Assembly: GCA_014384025.1 (NCBI GenBank)
Contig: JACNGQ010000188.1
Location: 1-64,000 of the forward strand
DNA length: 64,000 nt
Direction of reading: 5' to 3'
Origin: Planctomycetota bacterium
Lineage (GTDB): Bacteria; Planctomycetota; Phycisphaerae; Sedimentisphaerales; Anaerobacaceae
This document shows positions 27,485-36,500 of the stretch, piece by piece. The notes under the pieces were generated by a model that saw nothing but the letters and a program-made list of their open reading frames with translations, searched no databases and was not told the origin of the DNA. Both the position numbers and the translations under genes were made by a program. Within the stretch, counting starts at the first letter, position 1; each line of letters starts with the position of its first letter.

Positions 27485-28189
27485 TTACATGGAATCCGTG
27501 GAACGGCAGACAATCAGCTTGGCCGTTTCTTCACGTGCTTTTTCCAGAGTGACGCCAAGATCGGCCAGTATCTTAAATCCATTACCTTCGCCGGAAAGAA
27601 GTATCCCGGCGAGCAGATGCTCTGCTCCTATGTAGGCATGGCCCCATTGAGTGACCTGCTCATAGGCACATTGAATGACTTTATTGACATCATCGGAAAG
27701 TTTGGCCTTGCCTTTGACCTTTTCGTCCGACGGTTTCAACAATTTCTCGTAGCTCTGATAACACGTGGATTGCTCTATACCAAGATTTTCAAGAACTTTT
27801 GCTCCAATACAATCTTCCACAGAGACAATACCAAAAAGGATGTGCTCGGTACCAACAAGATCGAAGCCATCTTTACGGGCCTGCTTTTGTGCCCGTTTAA
27901 GTACGGCCTGGGCGCGTGGTGTCCAGGGCAGTGGGCTTTTAACAATTATGTTTCTGACTGTGACTTTGGCCCGATCAACAAAAGAAATTTCACTCATTTT
28001 TTTACCTCCTTTTTCAGGATTGACCTTTTTAGATTCCAGCCAGGCATCGACATCGGCCCGGTCGAATTTGATATTTTTGCTGCTTATCCGCATATATGGT
28101 GGGCAGTCGCCGCTGGCGATGTACTTGTAAATAGTGCGTTTCGAATCACCCAGATAAGCCGCTAAATCATCTATTGACATTAATTGCAT
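27485..28189 (-). CDS. Excisionase-type HTH fused to a Clp N-terminal double repeat, no ATPase
   Basis: The start at ATG 28189 has GAAAGG 8 bases upstream. Residues of about 1-55 are an excisionase/MerR-like helix-turn-helix (MSIDDLAAYLGDSKRTIYKY, then FDRADVDAWLESKK). After a linker, two Clp-N repeats follow: WTPRAQAVLKRAQKQARKDG with GTEHILFGIV, and LSDDVNKVIQCAYEQVTQWG with GAEHLLAGIL. In ClpC these repeats bind substrates and adaptors. Here the AAA+ modules are absent, so the protein likely links DNA binding to a Clp-type ligand, such as an adaptor or phospho-arginine protein. That role is inference. Confidence 0.8.
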   Translation of the reverse strand: MQLMSIDDLAAYLGDSKRTIYKYIASGDCPPYMRISSKNIKFDRADVDAWLESKKVNPEKGGKKMSEISFVDRAKVTVRNIIVKSPLPWTPRAQAVLKRAQKQARKDGFDLVGTEHILFGIVSVEDCIGAKVLENLGIEQSTCYQSYEKLLKPSDEKVKGKAKLSDDVNKVIQCAYEQVTQWGHAYIGAEHLLAGILLSGEGNGFKILADLGVTLEKAREETAKLIVCRSTDSM

Positions 28190-28385
28190 ATTAAACACCT
28201 TTCATTGATATGTAGTAATATGATATAATATGCAGTATAATGCAACAAAATTCTGAAATAATTTGAAAAATTTCATAAATTCCTGCCTCGCAGGGAATTG
28301 CAGCACCCTTCAGGGTGGTAAGATCCGCGAGTAAATCACAATATATCATCCGAAGTTCCTTATCCACGCAAAAGGATTCATTTTT

Positions 28386-28628
28386 AGCCCCTGAAATTGG
28401 GTTTGTTTTGGCTTTGATTGGGTTTGAATTGGGTTAAATTGGGTTTGTTTTTGGCTTTATTGGGTTTGAATTGGGTTTGAATTGGCTTTGTTTTTTGGCC
28501 TGAGCCAGCGGATAATATCTCGTAATACATTGTCATGTCTAAAGTTATGTTCATTTTGTCATTTCTAAAATTGGGTTTGTTTTGCATAAAAAGCTTATAA
28601 ATTCGTACGTAAGAATTCGTAGAGATTT
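28386..28628 (-). repeat. Inverted-repeat unit C', right copy
   Basis: Reverse complement of 26033-26272, including the GGGTTTGAATTGGGTT array and the palindromic TACGTA region. It restates the same reading frame (KTKPIQTQFK) on the minus strand. Confidence 0.75.
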
Positions 28629-28785
28629 GATATTCGTTGGTGAATAGTCGTTGATATTTAGCCATTAGCATTTTGTATATAATCATAAGATTACCTTAAC
28701 GGAATCCTGATTACGACAAACTGGGGCGAGTTTGATCCCATTAAAGTAAACGGCACTCTAACGGGACAAGGCTTGGCTATCGGGC

Positions 28786-28833
28786 CCCCCCGACAGAAAA
28801 GCAAGTGAGCTAACATCGAGGGTAAATTCCTTT
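28786..28833 (-). repeat. Inverted-repeat unit B', right copy
   Basis: CCGACAGAAAAGCAAGTGAG and the following CTAACATCGAGGGTAAA are the reverse complement of unit B at 25968-26008, with one changed base in the core. Confidence 0.7.
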
Positions 28834-28942
28834 CGCCTGCTGGCGGTTTGCGTTAGCCTGCTGGCTAATATGTGTGTATTATACCATATTTTAAGCGGAA
28901 AATCAAGGTAAAAGGAAATAAATGTCCGTGAGTTGCTACGCT

Positions 28943-29025
28943 CAAGATCAAAGTGAACTAAAGTGCCTAAAGTGAACTAAAGTGACTAAAGTTAAAAGGT
29001 AAAAACGGGGTAAATTGTGGTTGAT
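28943..29025 (-). repeat. Inverted-repeat unit A', right copy
   Basis: Contains the AAAGTGACTAAAGTTAAAAG array and ACGGGGTAAATTGTGGTTGA, the reverse complement of unit A at 25658-25745. A CTTCGACAAAGCTCAGTGCA dispersed repeat follows at once. Confidence 0.75.
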
Positions 29026-29130
29026 CATTCGACACTTCGACAAAGCTCAGTGCAGGCTCATGCTCAGGACACGTTATTGTTGGTTTTTTTGTGATAGTTT
29101 TTGGACTGATGCCAACTGAAAAAAATAGGT

Positions 29131-29334
29131 GACTGTCCCGAATGGCGGTGCCTTAAGCAATATGTTGGTCTTTTTCGTAATTATTCAAGATTCCGAGCAC
29201 AGATTGACGAAATGCCTATAAACACAGTCCTTTCTTTGTTTTGCGATAAGGGTTTGTGCTTTCTGTTTCATACGCTCTCCCTTATCGATGCGGGGGTGTT
29301 GTTGCCGCAAATCCCTTAAGGCACCGCCATTCGT
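29131..29334. repeat. 204-bp tandem unit with 19-bp terminal inverted repeats, copy 1
   Basis: After GACTGTCC the unit begins CGAATGGCGGTGCCTTAAG and ends with its exact reverse complement, CTTAAGGCACCGCCATTCG. The next unit starts immediately and appears identical. GTGACTGTCCC occurs at all three boundaries. Confidence 0.85.
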
Positions 29335-29538
29335 GACTGTCCCGAATGGCGGTGCCTTAAGCAATATGTTGGTCTTTTTCGTAATTATTCAAGATTCCGA
29401 GCACAGATTGACGAAATGCCTATAAACACAGTCCTTTCTTTGTTTTGCGATAAGGGTTTGTGCTTTCTGTTTCATACGCTCTCCCTTATCGATGCGGGGG
29501 TGTTGTTGCCGCAAATCCCTTAAGGCACCGCCATTCGT
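29335..29538. repeat. 204-bp tandem unit, copy 2
   Basis: Second copy of the unit at 29131-29334 with the same terminal inverted repeats. It replaces the 3' part of the FRG-domain gene. Confidence 0.85.
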
Positions 29539-30042
29539 GACTGTCCCTCCGGGTTCCCGGTCCATTTTATTGAGGGGGGATTCGAGATCTTTCGTACTGA
29601 AGACGCTCTCCGACTCCTCGTAGTGAAATGCCCAGACCACACCGGGTTGGTTGTCAATAGCAGTATCTTTTACAGCAAACCAGAGCGCCACCAAAGGATT
29701 CTTGGACCAATCAAGTAAGCGGGTTGGCAACCTGTTATGTTGGGCAAGCGCTAACCATTGCCAATCATTGTCTGGAACAATATCAATATACGGAATCGAC
29801 TCTCGCTCGAACTCCTCAAGAATTTCTTTCTCTCTCAGTAGAACTTGAGATCTTTCCATGTCGCGTCCAACAGAAGGCACCAAAGGCCAGTCCTTTTCTG
29901 TCGTCTGACCTCTAAATATCACGCGCTCATCAGGGTATAGCCAAATTGCGACCTCGACGAATTCGCTGACCGAGGATACGGCAAAGACCTTCGGTTTACC
30001 AGCTACCTGTGGTTTCAAGTATTTCTGCACTCGCTTATCCAT
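29389..30042 (-). pseudogene. FRG-domain protein with its C-terminus replaced by repeat DNA
   Basis: The start at MDKRVQKYL (30042) has GGAG 10 bases upstream. The FRG domain is clear: VIFRGQTTEKDWPLVPSVGR and ALAQHNRLPTRLLDWSKNPLVALWFAV. FRG proteins occur in accessory and defence-like loci, but their activity is not established. After EPGGTV the frame enters the 204-bp repeat, reads NGGALRDLRQQHPRIDKGER and stops within it. The usual end of the domain is lost, so the product is probably non-functional. It is the last gene of a four-gene minus-strand run. Confidence 0.65.
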
Positions 30043-30154
30043 TAGTTGGGATCTCCTAATATCCTCACTCAGACTACAAGGGTTTCTTATTGTGATTTCG
30101 GCGGATTTTATAGGCGCTGAAGTCAAGCAAGCCCCTCTTCAAATTCCTTAGATT

Positions 30155-30574
30155 TCATGGACTGAAATCATTGCTCATGTTGACGAGCGCTACCGCGATC
30201 TCGGCTACGTGCAAGTAGCCCACCTGTTGTCCGGAGATAACTTCATCCACTGCGTTGACCAACATTTGCGCCTTCAACTTGAGCCTGTCGAAATCATCGG
30301 GCGATGTGAGATGTCCCTTCCATTTAGTCGCAGAAAGCCAATCGGCGGAAGTCGCTAGCTTGTTCTGGTAAGATGCGTTTTTCCATTCTGCAACAGTGGC
30401 TTTATGAAGATTTCCACCTTGAAACCACTGAGTTGAAGATGAGCCACGCGGTCTAGTGGGTCTAGTAGAACCCCCAGATTCGCTAGAATTATCCACGCTG
30501 CCAACAGCTATGAATACAAAAAGAAGCAACCCAAGTAATGACACGACATGGCGTATCATTTTTTGTATGTTCAT
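30155..30574 (-). CDS. Exported or membrane-anchored protein, unknown function
   Basis: An N-terminal hydrophobic segment (about residues 10-26) is followed by a Ser/Arg/Pro-rich linker. A compact domain starts WFQGGNLHKATVAEWKNASY, NKLATSADWLSA and continues to the end. An AGAGG site precedes the ATG. It follows the VanZ-like gene after 16 bases and precedes the FRG gene. I recognise no named domain in its 139 residues. Confidence 0.65.
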   Translation of the reverse strand: MNIQKMIRHVVSLLGLLLFVFIAVGSVDNSSESGGSTRPTRPRGSSSTQWFQGGNLHKATVAEWKNASYQNKLATSADWLSATKWKGHLTSPDDFDRLKLKAQMLVNAVDEVISGQQVGYLHVAEIAVALVNMSNDFSP

Positions 30575-30590
30575 GATAATGCCTCTCTAT

Positions 30591-31043
30591 TCAAATATAT
30601 TTACTGGTTTTCGGAAAAAAGATTACATGCGGAAGGAATGATCCAATCAGGCAAAGTATGATATCTGTCGGATCGAAGGTTCCTATAACTACTCCAAATG
30701 CTTGCCCAATTTCACCGCCCAATGCAAGTAATGGGCCAATAGATACCCAGAAGAAACTGCTTCTTGATAACTTCCTTTCCCAAACGAGTAACATGAAAGC
30801 TGTCAATGAATAGACCCATAGTCCGTCAGGTAGCGAGTAAAAAAACCAATGAGAATTATCTATTGAAAATGTTGCGCAGTAGGCACGAATATAATCCAGA
30901 TACGGCTCTAAGCCAATCGCACATGCCCAGCGGAACATTAGCAAAGATTTGGCTCTAAATAGCAAATAGATAAGGCCTCCGAATGCAATTGGCATGATAA
31001 CATGCATGAAAAATGACAATGAGTTTGAGAGCGGACGTTTCAT
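30591..31043 (-). CDS. VanZ-like small membrane protein
   Basis: This 150-residue protein has four predicted membrane helices. The last part, GEIGQAFGVVIGTFDPTDII followed by LIGSFLP, resembles the E..Q....tfd..D...n..G pattern of VanZ-like proteins. Its start codon overlaps the stop of the upstream 38-codon frame (ATGA), which suggests translational coupling. VanZ-like proteins are associated with cell-wall antibiotic tolerance in some bacteria; no such role can be claimed here. Confidence 0.6.
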   Translation of the reverse strand: MKRPLSNSLSFFMHVIMPIAFGGLIYLLFRAKSLLMFRWACAIGLEPYLDYIRAYCATFSIDNSHWFFYSLPDGLWVYSLTAFMLLVWERKLSRSSFFWVSIGPLLALGGEIGQAFGVVIGTFDPTDIILCLIGSFLPHVIFFPKTSKYI

Positions 31044-31156
31044 AGGCTATTTCTCATACACTGCAGCACCGCCATGACGGTATTGCTAGGTTGCCTTTCG
31101 ACGGCTTTGTTGATGGCGATGATGGTAAAAATACCCGCTATAATTATCTGTTTCAT
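31040..31156 (-). CDS. 38-residue small hydrophobic protein coupled to the VanZ-like gene
   Basis: The frame MKQIIIAGIFTIIAINKAVE... has a TTGGAG site 8 bases upstream of its ATG and ends in TGA overlapping the next ATG by 4 bases. The first 16 residues could form a short membrane helix. Size, ribosome site and coupling argue for a real small gene, but no homolog is known to me. Confidence 0.45.
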   Translation of the reverse strand: MKQIIIAGIFTIIAINKAVERQPSNTVMAVLQCMRNSL

Positions 31157-31604
31157 TTTCTATTCTCCAAAACTGCTTATACAGTCTGTATAAAATGGGA
31201 AACACCGACTTCTTTCTTCTGCTTTATAAGAAAACCCCGATGCTTATTCCGTTAATGGGCAGGATATGCAAACTGTAGGCCGAAGTCAAGCGCGAGTTTT
31301 TGGATTTGAGCAAAAATTACCTCACCGGTGAAGTACGGCATCTGGATTCCCGCCTTCGCGGGAATGACAATTGGTGGGGGAAGCTATTAAAAAGCAGGGA
31401 AGTATAGATCCCCGGCCCCCGGCAGGAAAGCAAGTTAGCTAACACCGGTGGTACACTAAGAAAGGCTCCGCCGGGAATTTTTGATTGATTAATAGTTAGG
31501 GCGGTTGCCTATGGCACAAGTTGCGAACCGCCCCTACACGGTTTAGAGAATTGGTGGGGCAAGCCGCCACCCTACTTTTTCGGACGGGGTGACATAAACA
31601 AAGC
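31157..31604. other. Intergenic region with several dispersed repeats
   Basis: It contains CCCGCCTTCGCGGGAATGAC (near 31350), a diverged unit B (31420-31455) and the inverted copy of the GGGCGGTT hairpin repeat (31499-31546, ending AACCGCCCCTACACGGTTTA). No gene is seen. Confidence 0.55.
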
Positions 31605-32135
31605 TTAATCGTATGCAATGATTGATTTGGCGTTGTAGCCGGTTAGCTTTTCTCTTCCGCCCAGAGCAGAAAGCTCTATAAGAAACGCAATGCCTGCAAC
31701 CTGGCCGCCTATGCTCTCGATTAGTTTACAGGCCGCGGCCATTGTTCCGCCTGTCGCCAGCAGGTCATCGACCATTAAAACTTTGGCCTGACTTTTTACG
31801 GCATCAATGTGCACTTCCAGTGTATCGGTTCCATATTCCAAATCATAAGTGATGCTTTCGGTTTTGGAAGGCAGCTTGCCTTTCTTCCTTATGGGTACAA
31901 AACCGGCTCCGAGCTTTTCGGCTACCGCCGTTCCAAATATAAAACCTCTGGCCTCCACGGCAGCGACATATTCGATGCCCGCCCCTCTGAAATCGGCGCA
32001 GAGTGCCTCGGTTGCTGTTTTGAGTGCCACGGGGTCGGCCAGCAATGGCGTGATATCACGAAATAAAATCCCTTCCTTGGGCCAGTCGGGTATGCTGCGA
32101 ATATATTGTTTCAGGTCAATTCCCTGGTTTGTCAT
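31605..32135 (-). CDS. apt: Adenine phosphoribosyltransferase
   Basis: The start at MTNQGIDLKQYIRSIPDWPK has GGGAAGGA upstream; an in-frame extension to 32339 reads through a hairpin and is rejected. The protein carries GILFRDITPLLADP, YVAAVEARGFIFG and the PRPP loop VLMVDDLLATGGT. It salvages adenine to AMP in the cytoplasm. At 176 residues it is a typical Apt. The 5' region of the mRNA would contain the large 82-base hairpin. Confidence 0.95.
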   Translation of the reverse strand: MTNQGIDLKQYIRSIPDWPKEGILFRDITPLLADPVALKTATEALCADFRGAGIEYVAAVEARGFIFGTAVAEKLGAGFVPIRKKGKLPSKTESITYDLEYGTDTLEVHIDAVKSQAKVLMVDDLLATGGTMAAACKLIESIGGQVAGIAFLIELSALGGREKLTGYNAKSIIAYD

Positions 32136-32452
32136 TTGTTTTCCTTCCCGGATAATATTTGACGTTATATTTACGGCTCTTCCGGGAAATGCGTTGGTAC
32201 AATCGGCATTTCGGACGACCGAGAAAAATCGTTCGGGGCCCCAGAGGCACAAATTTCCCCCCAGCAGCCCAAATTTGAGCCTCTGCCCAAACGATTTTTC
32301 TCTCCAAGCCACTCCAAGGACCTGATCTACCAAGTTCACCTACGCATTAACCGGATGAACCATATTTACTTAAACAAAAGATGCGCTCATTTATTGCGGT
32401 CTATTTTTAATGGATATCAGGAGAATTGCAAGTATTATTGAGATCGCGAAAG
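32136..32452. other. Intergenic region between the sigma factor and apt
   Basis: It is dominated by the 82-base hairpin at 32221-32302. The open frame across it (from 32339) is not credible as the start of apt. Confidence 0.5.
32221..32302 (-). ncRNA. Large imperfect hairpin upstream of apt (leader element or repeat)
   Basis: On the minus strand GAGAAAAATCGTT (13 bases) pairs perfectly with AACGATTTTTCTC. Inside, CAGAGGC pairs with GCCTCTG and CAAATTT with AAATTTG, separated by a T-T mismatch, with a G-rich loop. It lies 86 bases upstream of the apt start. No T-run follows, so it is not a simple terminator. It may be a leader RNA or a mobile palindromic repeat. Confidence 0.45.
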
Positions 32453-33214
32453 TTATTCATTCATATATTCATAAAGCTTGGTAAGCGCATCACGCCGAAT
32501 CTGGCGGATCCTCTCCCGTGTCAGGCCTAATTGCTTACCGATTTCCTTAAGTGACATCGGCTTGTTTCCATCAAGGCCGTAATGCATGCGAAGGACATCT
32601 GCTTCTCTCGGGTCGATTTTATTCAGCAAACTCAAAGCCTTTGCTTTCTCTTCGACGGCAGCTAATACATCTTCCGGGTTGCAGGCATTCGGGTCTTCCA
32701 GAATCGCTTCGAGCATTTGGTCATCTTCCGATACGTCACTGTTGGAAGATTCGCTTACGGAACTGAGCACCTCAACGATACGATGTACGACCTTAGCCTT
32801 GCGCGGCGACAATTTCATGATGCCAGCCATCTCCTCCACAGACAGCTTTCTGCCGAGTTTGCTCTCAAGCTCCGCCGAGATATGCCGCCACTGATTTATC
32901 AATGCAACCATATAGGTTGGAATATGCACGGGCTGAATATTCTCAAGCAGCGCACGTTTGATACTTTGTTTAATCCACCACGCACCATAAGTGCTGAATC
33001 GCACACCGCGTTTGTAGTCAAAATAATCAACGGCTTTTATAAGGCCGAGATTACCTTCCTCGATTAAATCGCCAAGACTCATCCCCCGGCGGCCGAACTT
33101 CTTCGCGATATTAACGACCAGCCTGAGGTTACTGCGCACAAGCTGTTCCCTGGCCTGCTGGTCATTTTCTTCGGCAACGAGTTTACCTAATGAGCGTTCC
33201 TGTTCCGCATTCAA
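32453..33214 (-). CDS. RpoD/SigA-type sigma-70 factor (regions 1.2-4)
   Basis: Region 2 is present (REQLVRSNLRLVVNIAKKFG, DLIEEGNLGLIKAVDYFDY, RFSTYGAWWIKQSI), as are region 3 (PVHIPTYM) and region 4 (LTRERIRQIRRDALTKL). At 253 residues it lacks region 1.1, like group 2 or small primary factors of planctomycetes. The only canonical start is TTG at 33214, which cuts region 1.2. In-frame homology (IKEYLKEIDESPLL) extends upstream to an ATA at 33271 that has GGGAG 8-9 bases before it. Confidence 0.9.
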   Translation of the reverse strand: MNAEQERSLGKLVAEENDQQAREQLVRSNLRLVVNIAKKFGRRGMSLGDLIEEGNLGLIKAVDYFDYKRGVRFSTYGAWWIKQSIKRALLENIQPVHIPTYMVALINQWRHISAELESKLGRKLSVEEMAGIMKLSPRKAKVVHRIVEVLSSVSESSNSDVSEDDQMLEAILEDPNACNPEDVLAAVEEKAKALSLLNKIDPREADVLRMHYGLDGNKPMSLKEIGKQLGLTRERIRQIRRDALTKLYEYMNE

Positions 33215-33594
33215 AAGCGGAGATTCGTCGATTTCTTTTAGATATTCTTTTATTGTGGCGTCAAATACTATGGCTCACTCTCCCGCCCGGCCAAAAAGCC
33301 TTTCGACTCCGGCCATAAGGGCAAATTGGACCTCGACCTTACCTCCTTTTTATGGGACCCTCGCATCCCTGCCTCGAATTAAACTCTTTGAAATATCGGT
33401 CGAATATGCCTGTGGGTTTACTACGTTAAAATATTCCTTTTCCCCCTTGCCGAGTGAGCTAATGACTTGAAATGACACGGCCTTCAGAGTGCAAAAAAAC
33501 CGATAAAAAAGGGGCCTATACCATAATAGGTATAGGCCCCGAATTAACGCTACGGTAAACAAATACGCAGTTTATTTACCAGTCAAATCTCGGT
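33215..33594. other. Intergenic region between the secreted protein and sigma gene
   Basis: It contains the probable 19-codon N-terminal extension of the sigma factor (33215-33271) and the terminator at 33511-33540. I see nothing else. Confidence 0.5.
33511..33540 (-). terminator. Intrinsic terminator of the large secreted protein gene
   Basis: GGGGCCTATACC pairs perfectly with GGTATAGGCCCC (12 bp) around a six-base loop and is followed on the minus strand by TTTTTT. It lies 55 bases beyond the stop of the 1045-codon gene. Confidence 0.85.
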
Positions 33595-36500
33595 TTATGG
33601 TGCCGGAGTGTTAAGTCTGATATCATCGAAATATATCAAACCTGAGCCGCCAGCCGCCGGATTGTTACTGTTATCAAGACCAAGAGTGATCGTATTGACA
33701 TTAGTAAGGTTCACGCCGAATGCCTGTAAGTCGATATTCCATTCGGTCCAGTCGGTTGTCACAGCCGCATTAGGATTATCATTATAGACCTTTTTGCCGC
33801 CATTGAGAGCGACGTACATAGCATCAGGAGCGTTAGCGGCCATAGTTACGCCGATTGCCTCATGGGTCCATGCCAATGGACTCACTGAGCCGGTTGTTTG
33901 GACATTGTCGAATGTGGCGGAACGCACTTCGCCGGGTGCGTGCGATGTTCGGCACAAGCCGATATACACATTCGGAACCATTGAGATTGTTATCTCGCCC
34001 TCTTTTTCCCAGGTAATACCATCGGGCGAATGGAAGCCCTCGAACAGGTTGCCGGTGCGCTTTACCCTGACCCAATAAGGCGGTGAAACGACGGGTTCAG
34101 TGCTGTCTGTCCAGGCCGAGCTGCCACCTGTGGTTGGACGCCACTGGAAGCCTATCCCGGCACCACTGCCCGGCGTAACAATCTCCATAGCGTGTGTGGA
34201 GCCCGGGTCGAGCGTCTCACGAATCATAACGCCGGCTTTCGCCCAGTTATTCGAGCCGGTTCCGACATCGGTTACGCGTGCGGTTATCTCGCCGTCTCCT
34301 GACAACTGCTTATAAGCAAAGCGGAATTCATCTGAGTTATCCCAGATATCCGTGCCGGCTGCGCTCATAGTGATTGTGCCGTCCGGGTTTTCTACGAAAC
34401 CTCCAGGATTACCCCTGTACCAGATTGTTAAGGTATCGACGCCTTTCTCTGTCCAGTCACGCACGTCCGTCAAAGTCAAAGTCGCCTCGGATTTACCAAC
34501 ACTGTTGTTGTATTCGAACGGCATTGATTGGCTTCCGCCGTGAACGATAGTTTTCTCGACAAATGGAGGACTGGCATAACCAACGACAGAACCATTTACA
34601 GCCGGATTGTCGTATCCGTCTGCCCAGGCAAGATATATCCTGTTACTCCCTGGTTCACCTTCATTAAGGTCATTGTAAGCCTCCATATCGTCCACAATCA
34701 GGAAGTTAGCTGTCGTGAAACTCCAGACTTTGCCCACCCAGGGACTGTCGGGATTGGTGTTATTGACTTCATCGACACGCCAGTAGTATGTGGTATCCCA
34801 TTCAAGTTTTCCGGGAACATAGCTTTCATCACCAAGATTCCTGGAGCCTTTATACTCTGGTGAGCTTGTAGTGGCGTTTTTCACGGCATCTTCATCATTG
34901 CCGAAATAAATCTCGTGCGAAGCTGCCTTAATGCCGGCCTTGAAGTTAAGAGCAGTTGTCTGCTTAATATCTGAGTCGCCATTACCCGGATTCGGACCGA
35001 AGGCCTGAACAGGTTCGTATTTTGACAGGTTGGTTCCCGGGATAATTGTGATTGCCGGAATGCCGGGTCCTCGCCAGGCAACCTGGCATTGGTCACCGCC
35101 GCCGCCTTCCTTCCAGAGCGCCTCGATGTAATATCTGTTGCCTGCCTGCAGGGGGATTGGGTCGGATTGCTGTGTACCGGTTCCCCATGTGTTTGCGGGC
35201 GCCCAACTGGTTTCATTTGCAATCAGTATTATGTTCTCCGGGTCGTCATCGGTGCTGAGCCAAAGCTCACCCTGGTCGTCGGTGCAGAGCCAGAAAGTAT
35301 AGTCGCCGGTGGCCGGAGCGTAGAGCCAGCCATTAATTCTGCCTCCATAGTTATCAGAGAAGTCGATTGCTGTGCCGAAACTATCTAACTCTGTTGTTTC
35401 ATCAGGAGAGTTCGGGAACTTAAAATCGTCTTTCAGTGTGTTCAAATCAGTGCCGTCTAAGTTGTTCCAGAGGTTCTGCACTATTGTACCCAGCCCGGGG
35501 ATAGTAGTAGCAAAGCTCCAGACATCGCCCTTGTGCGTGGCAGGAGGATTGAACTCATCGACACGCCAGTAATAAGTCGTCTCTAACTCAAGTGAGCCCG
35601 GGTCAAATGTCGTATTTCCCTGTGGGGCTCCACCCGTGGCATTGTTCACATCGTCAAAATTGTCACCGAAGTAAACATAGTGAAGTTTAGCGCTAAAGCC
35701 TGGTTCAAAGCTCAGGTCTGTTTCCGGATCAATGAATGCACCGCCGTCAGCCGGGATTGGATTATAAGCCTTCCTGGATGGAACCGTGAAGCTCCAGACA
35801 GAACCCTGGTGTTTTGTAGTTCCATCTGCTTCAACCTCATCGACTCGCCAGTAGTATGTTGTGCCGGTAACAAGGCCGTCCGGATAAGGGAATCCCGGAA
35901 AGCCGACAACAAAATATGCCGCGGGCTGGTTGCCTCGAAAAGCGCCTTCTGCACTGGCCTCTACGTCAGCGAGATTGTCGCTGAAATATACATCATGAGA
36001 GGCCGCTGTGTATCCTGCCGTCCAGTTCATGCTCACCCATGTGTCTCCAAGGAGTGTACCATCAGCGGGAGTTGGGTTATAAGCCTTTACAGGGCCGCTG
36101 ATATTGCCGACATAGCTCACGTTGTCGAGCGTGGCGGAACGCACTTCGCCGGCTGCGTGTGATGTTCGGCACAGGCCGATATAAACATTCGGAACCATTG
36201 AGATTGTTATATCGGCCTCTTTTGTCCAGACGACACCATCGGGCGAATGGAAGCCCTCAAACAGGTTGCCGGTTCGCTTGACTCTGACCCAATAAGGCGG
36301 CGTCACAACAGGTGTGGTGCTGCCCGTCCAGGCCGAGCCAGCATTTGTGGTCGGACGCCACTGGAAGCCTATCCCGGCACCTTCGCCCGGTGTGATAATT
36401 TGAATAGCGTGCGTGGAGCCCGGGTCGAGCGTCTCTCGAATCATAACGCCGGCTTTGGCCCAGTTATTCGAGCCCGTACCCACATCAGTTACGCGAGCGG

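Noticed and set aside
28384-28686. Open frame on the minus strand reading MQNKPNFRND and KPNKAKNKPN
   Set aside because: It is the inverted copy of the same repeat and not a credible protein.
29131-29538. CRISPR or gene duplication for the 204-bp units
   Set aside because: The units are too long and lack unique spacers. Terminal inverted repeats fit a small mobile element better.
32136-32339. Longer apt reading frame
   Set aside because: The extension runs through the 82-base hairpin. The family start and ribosome site are at 32135.
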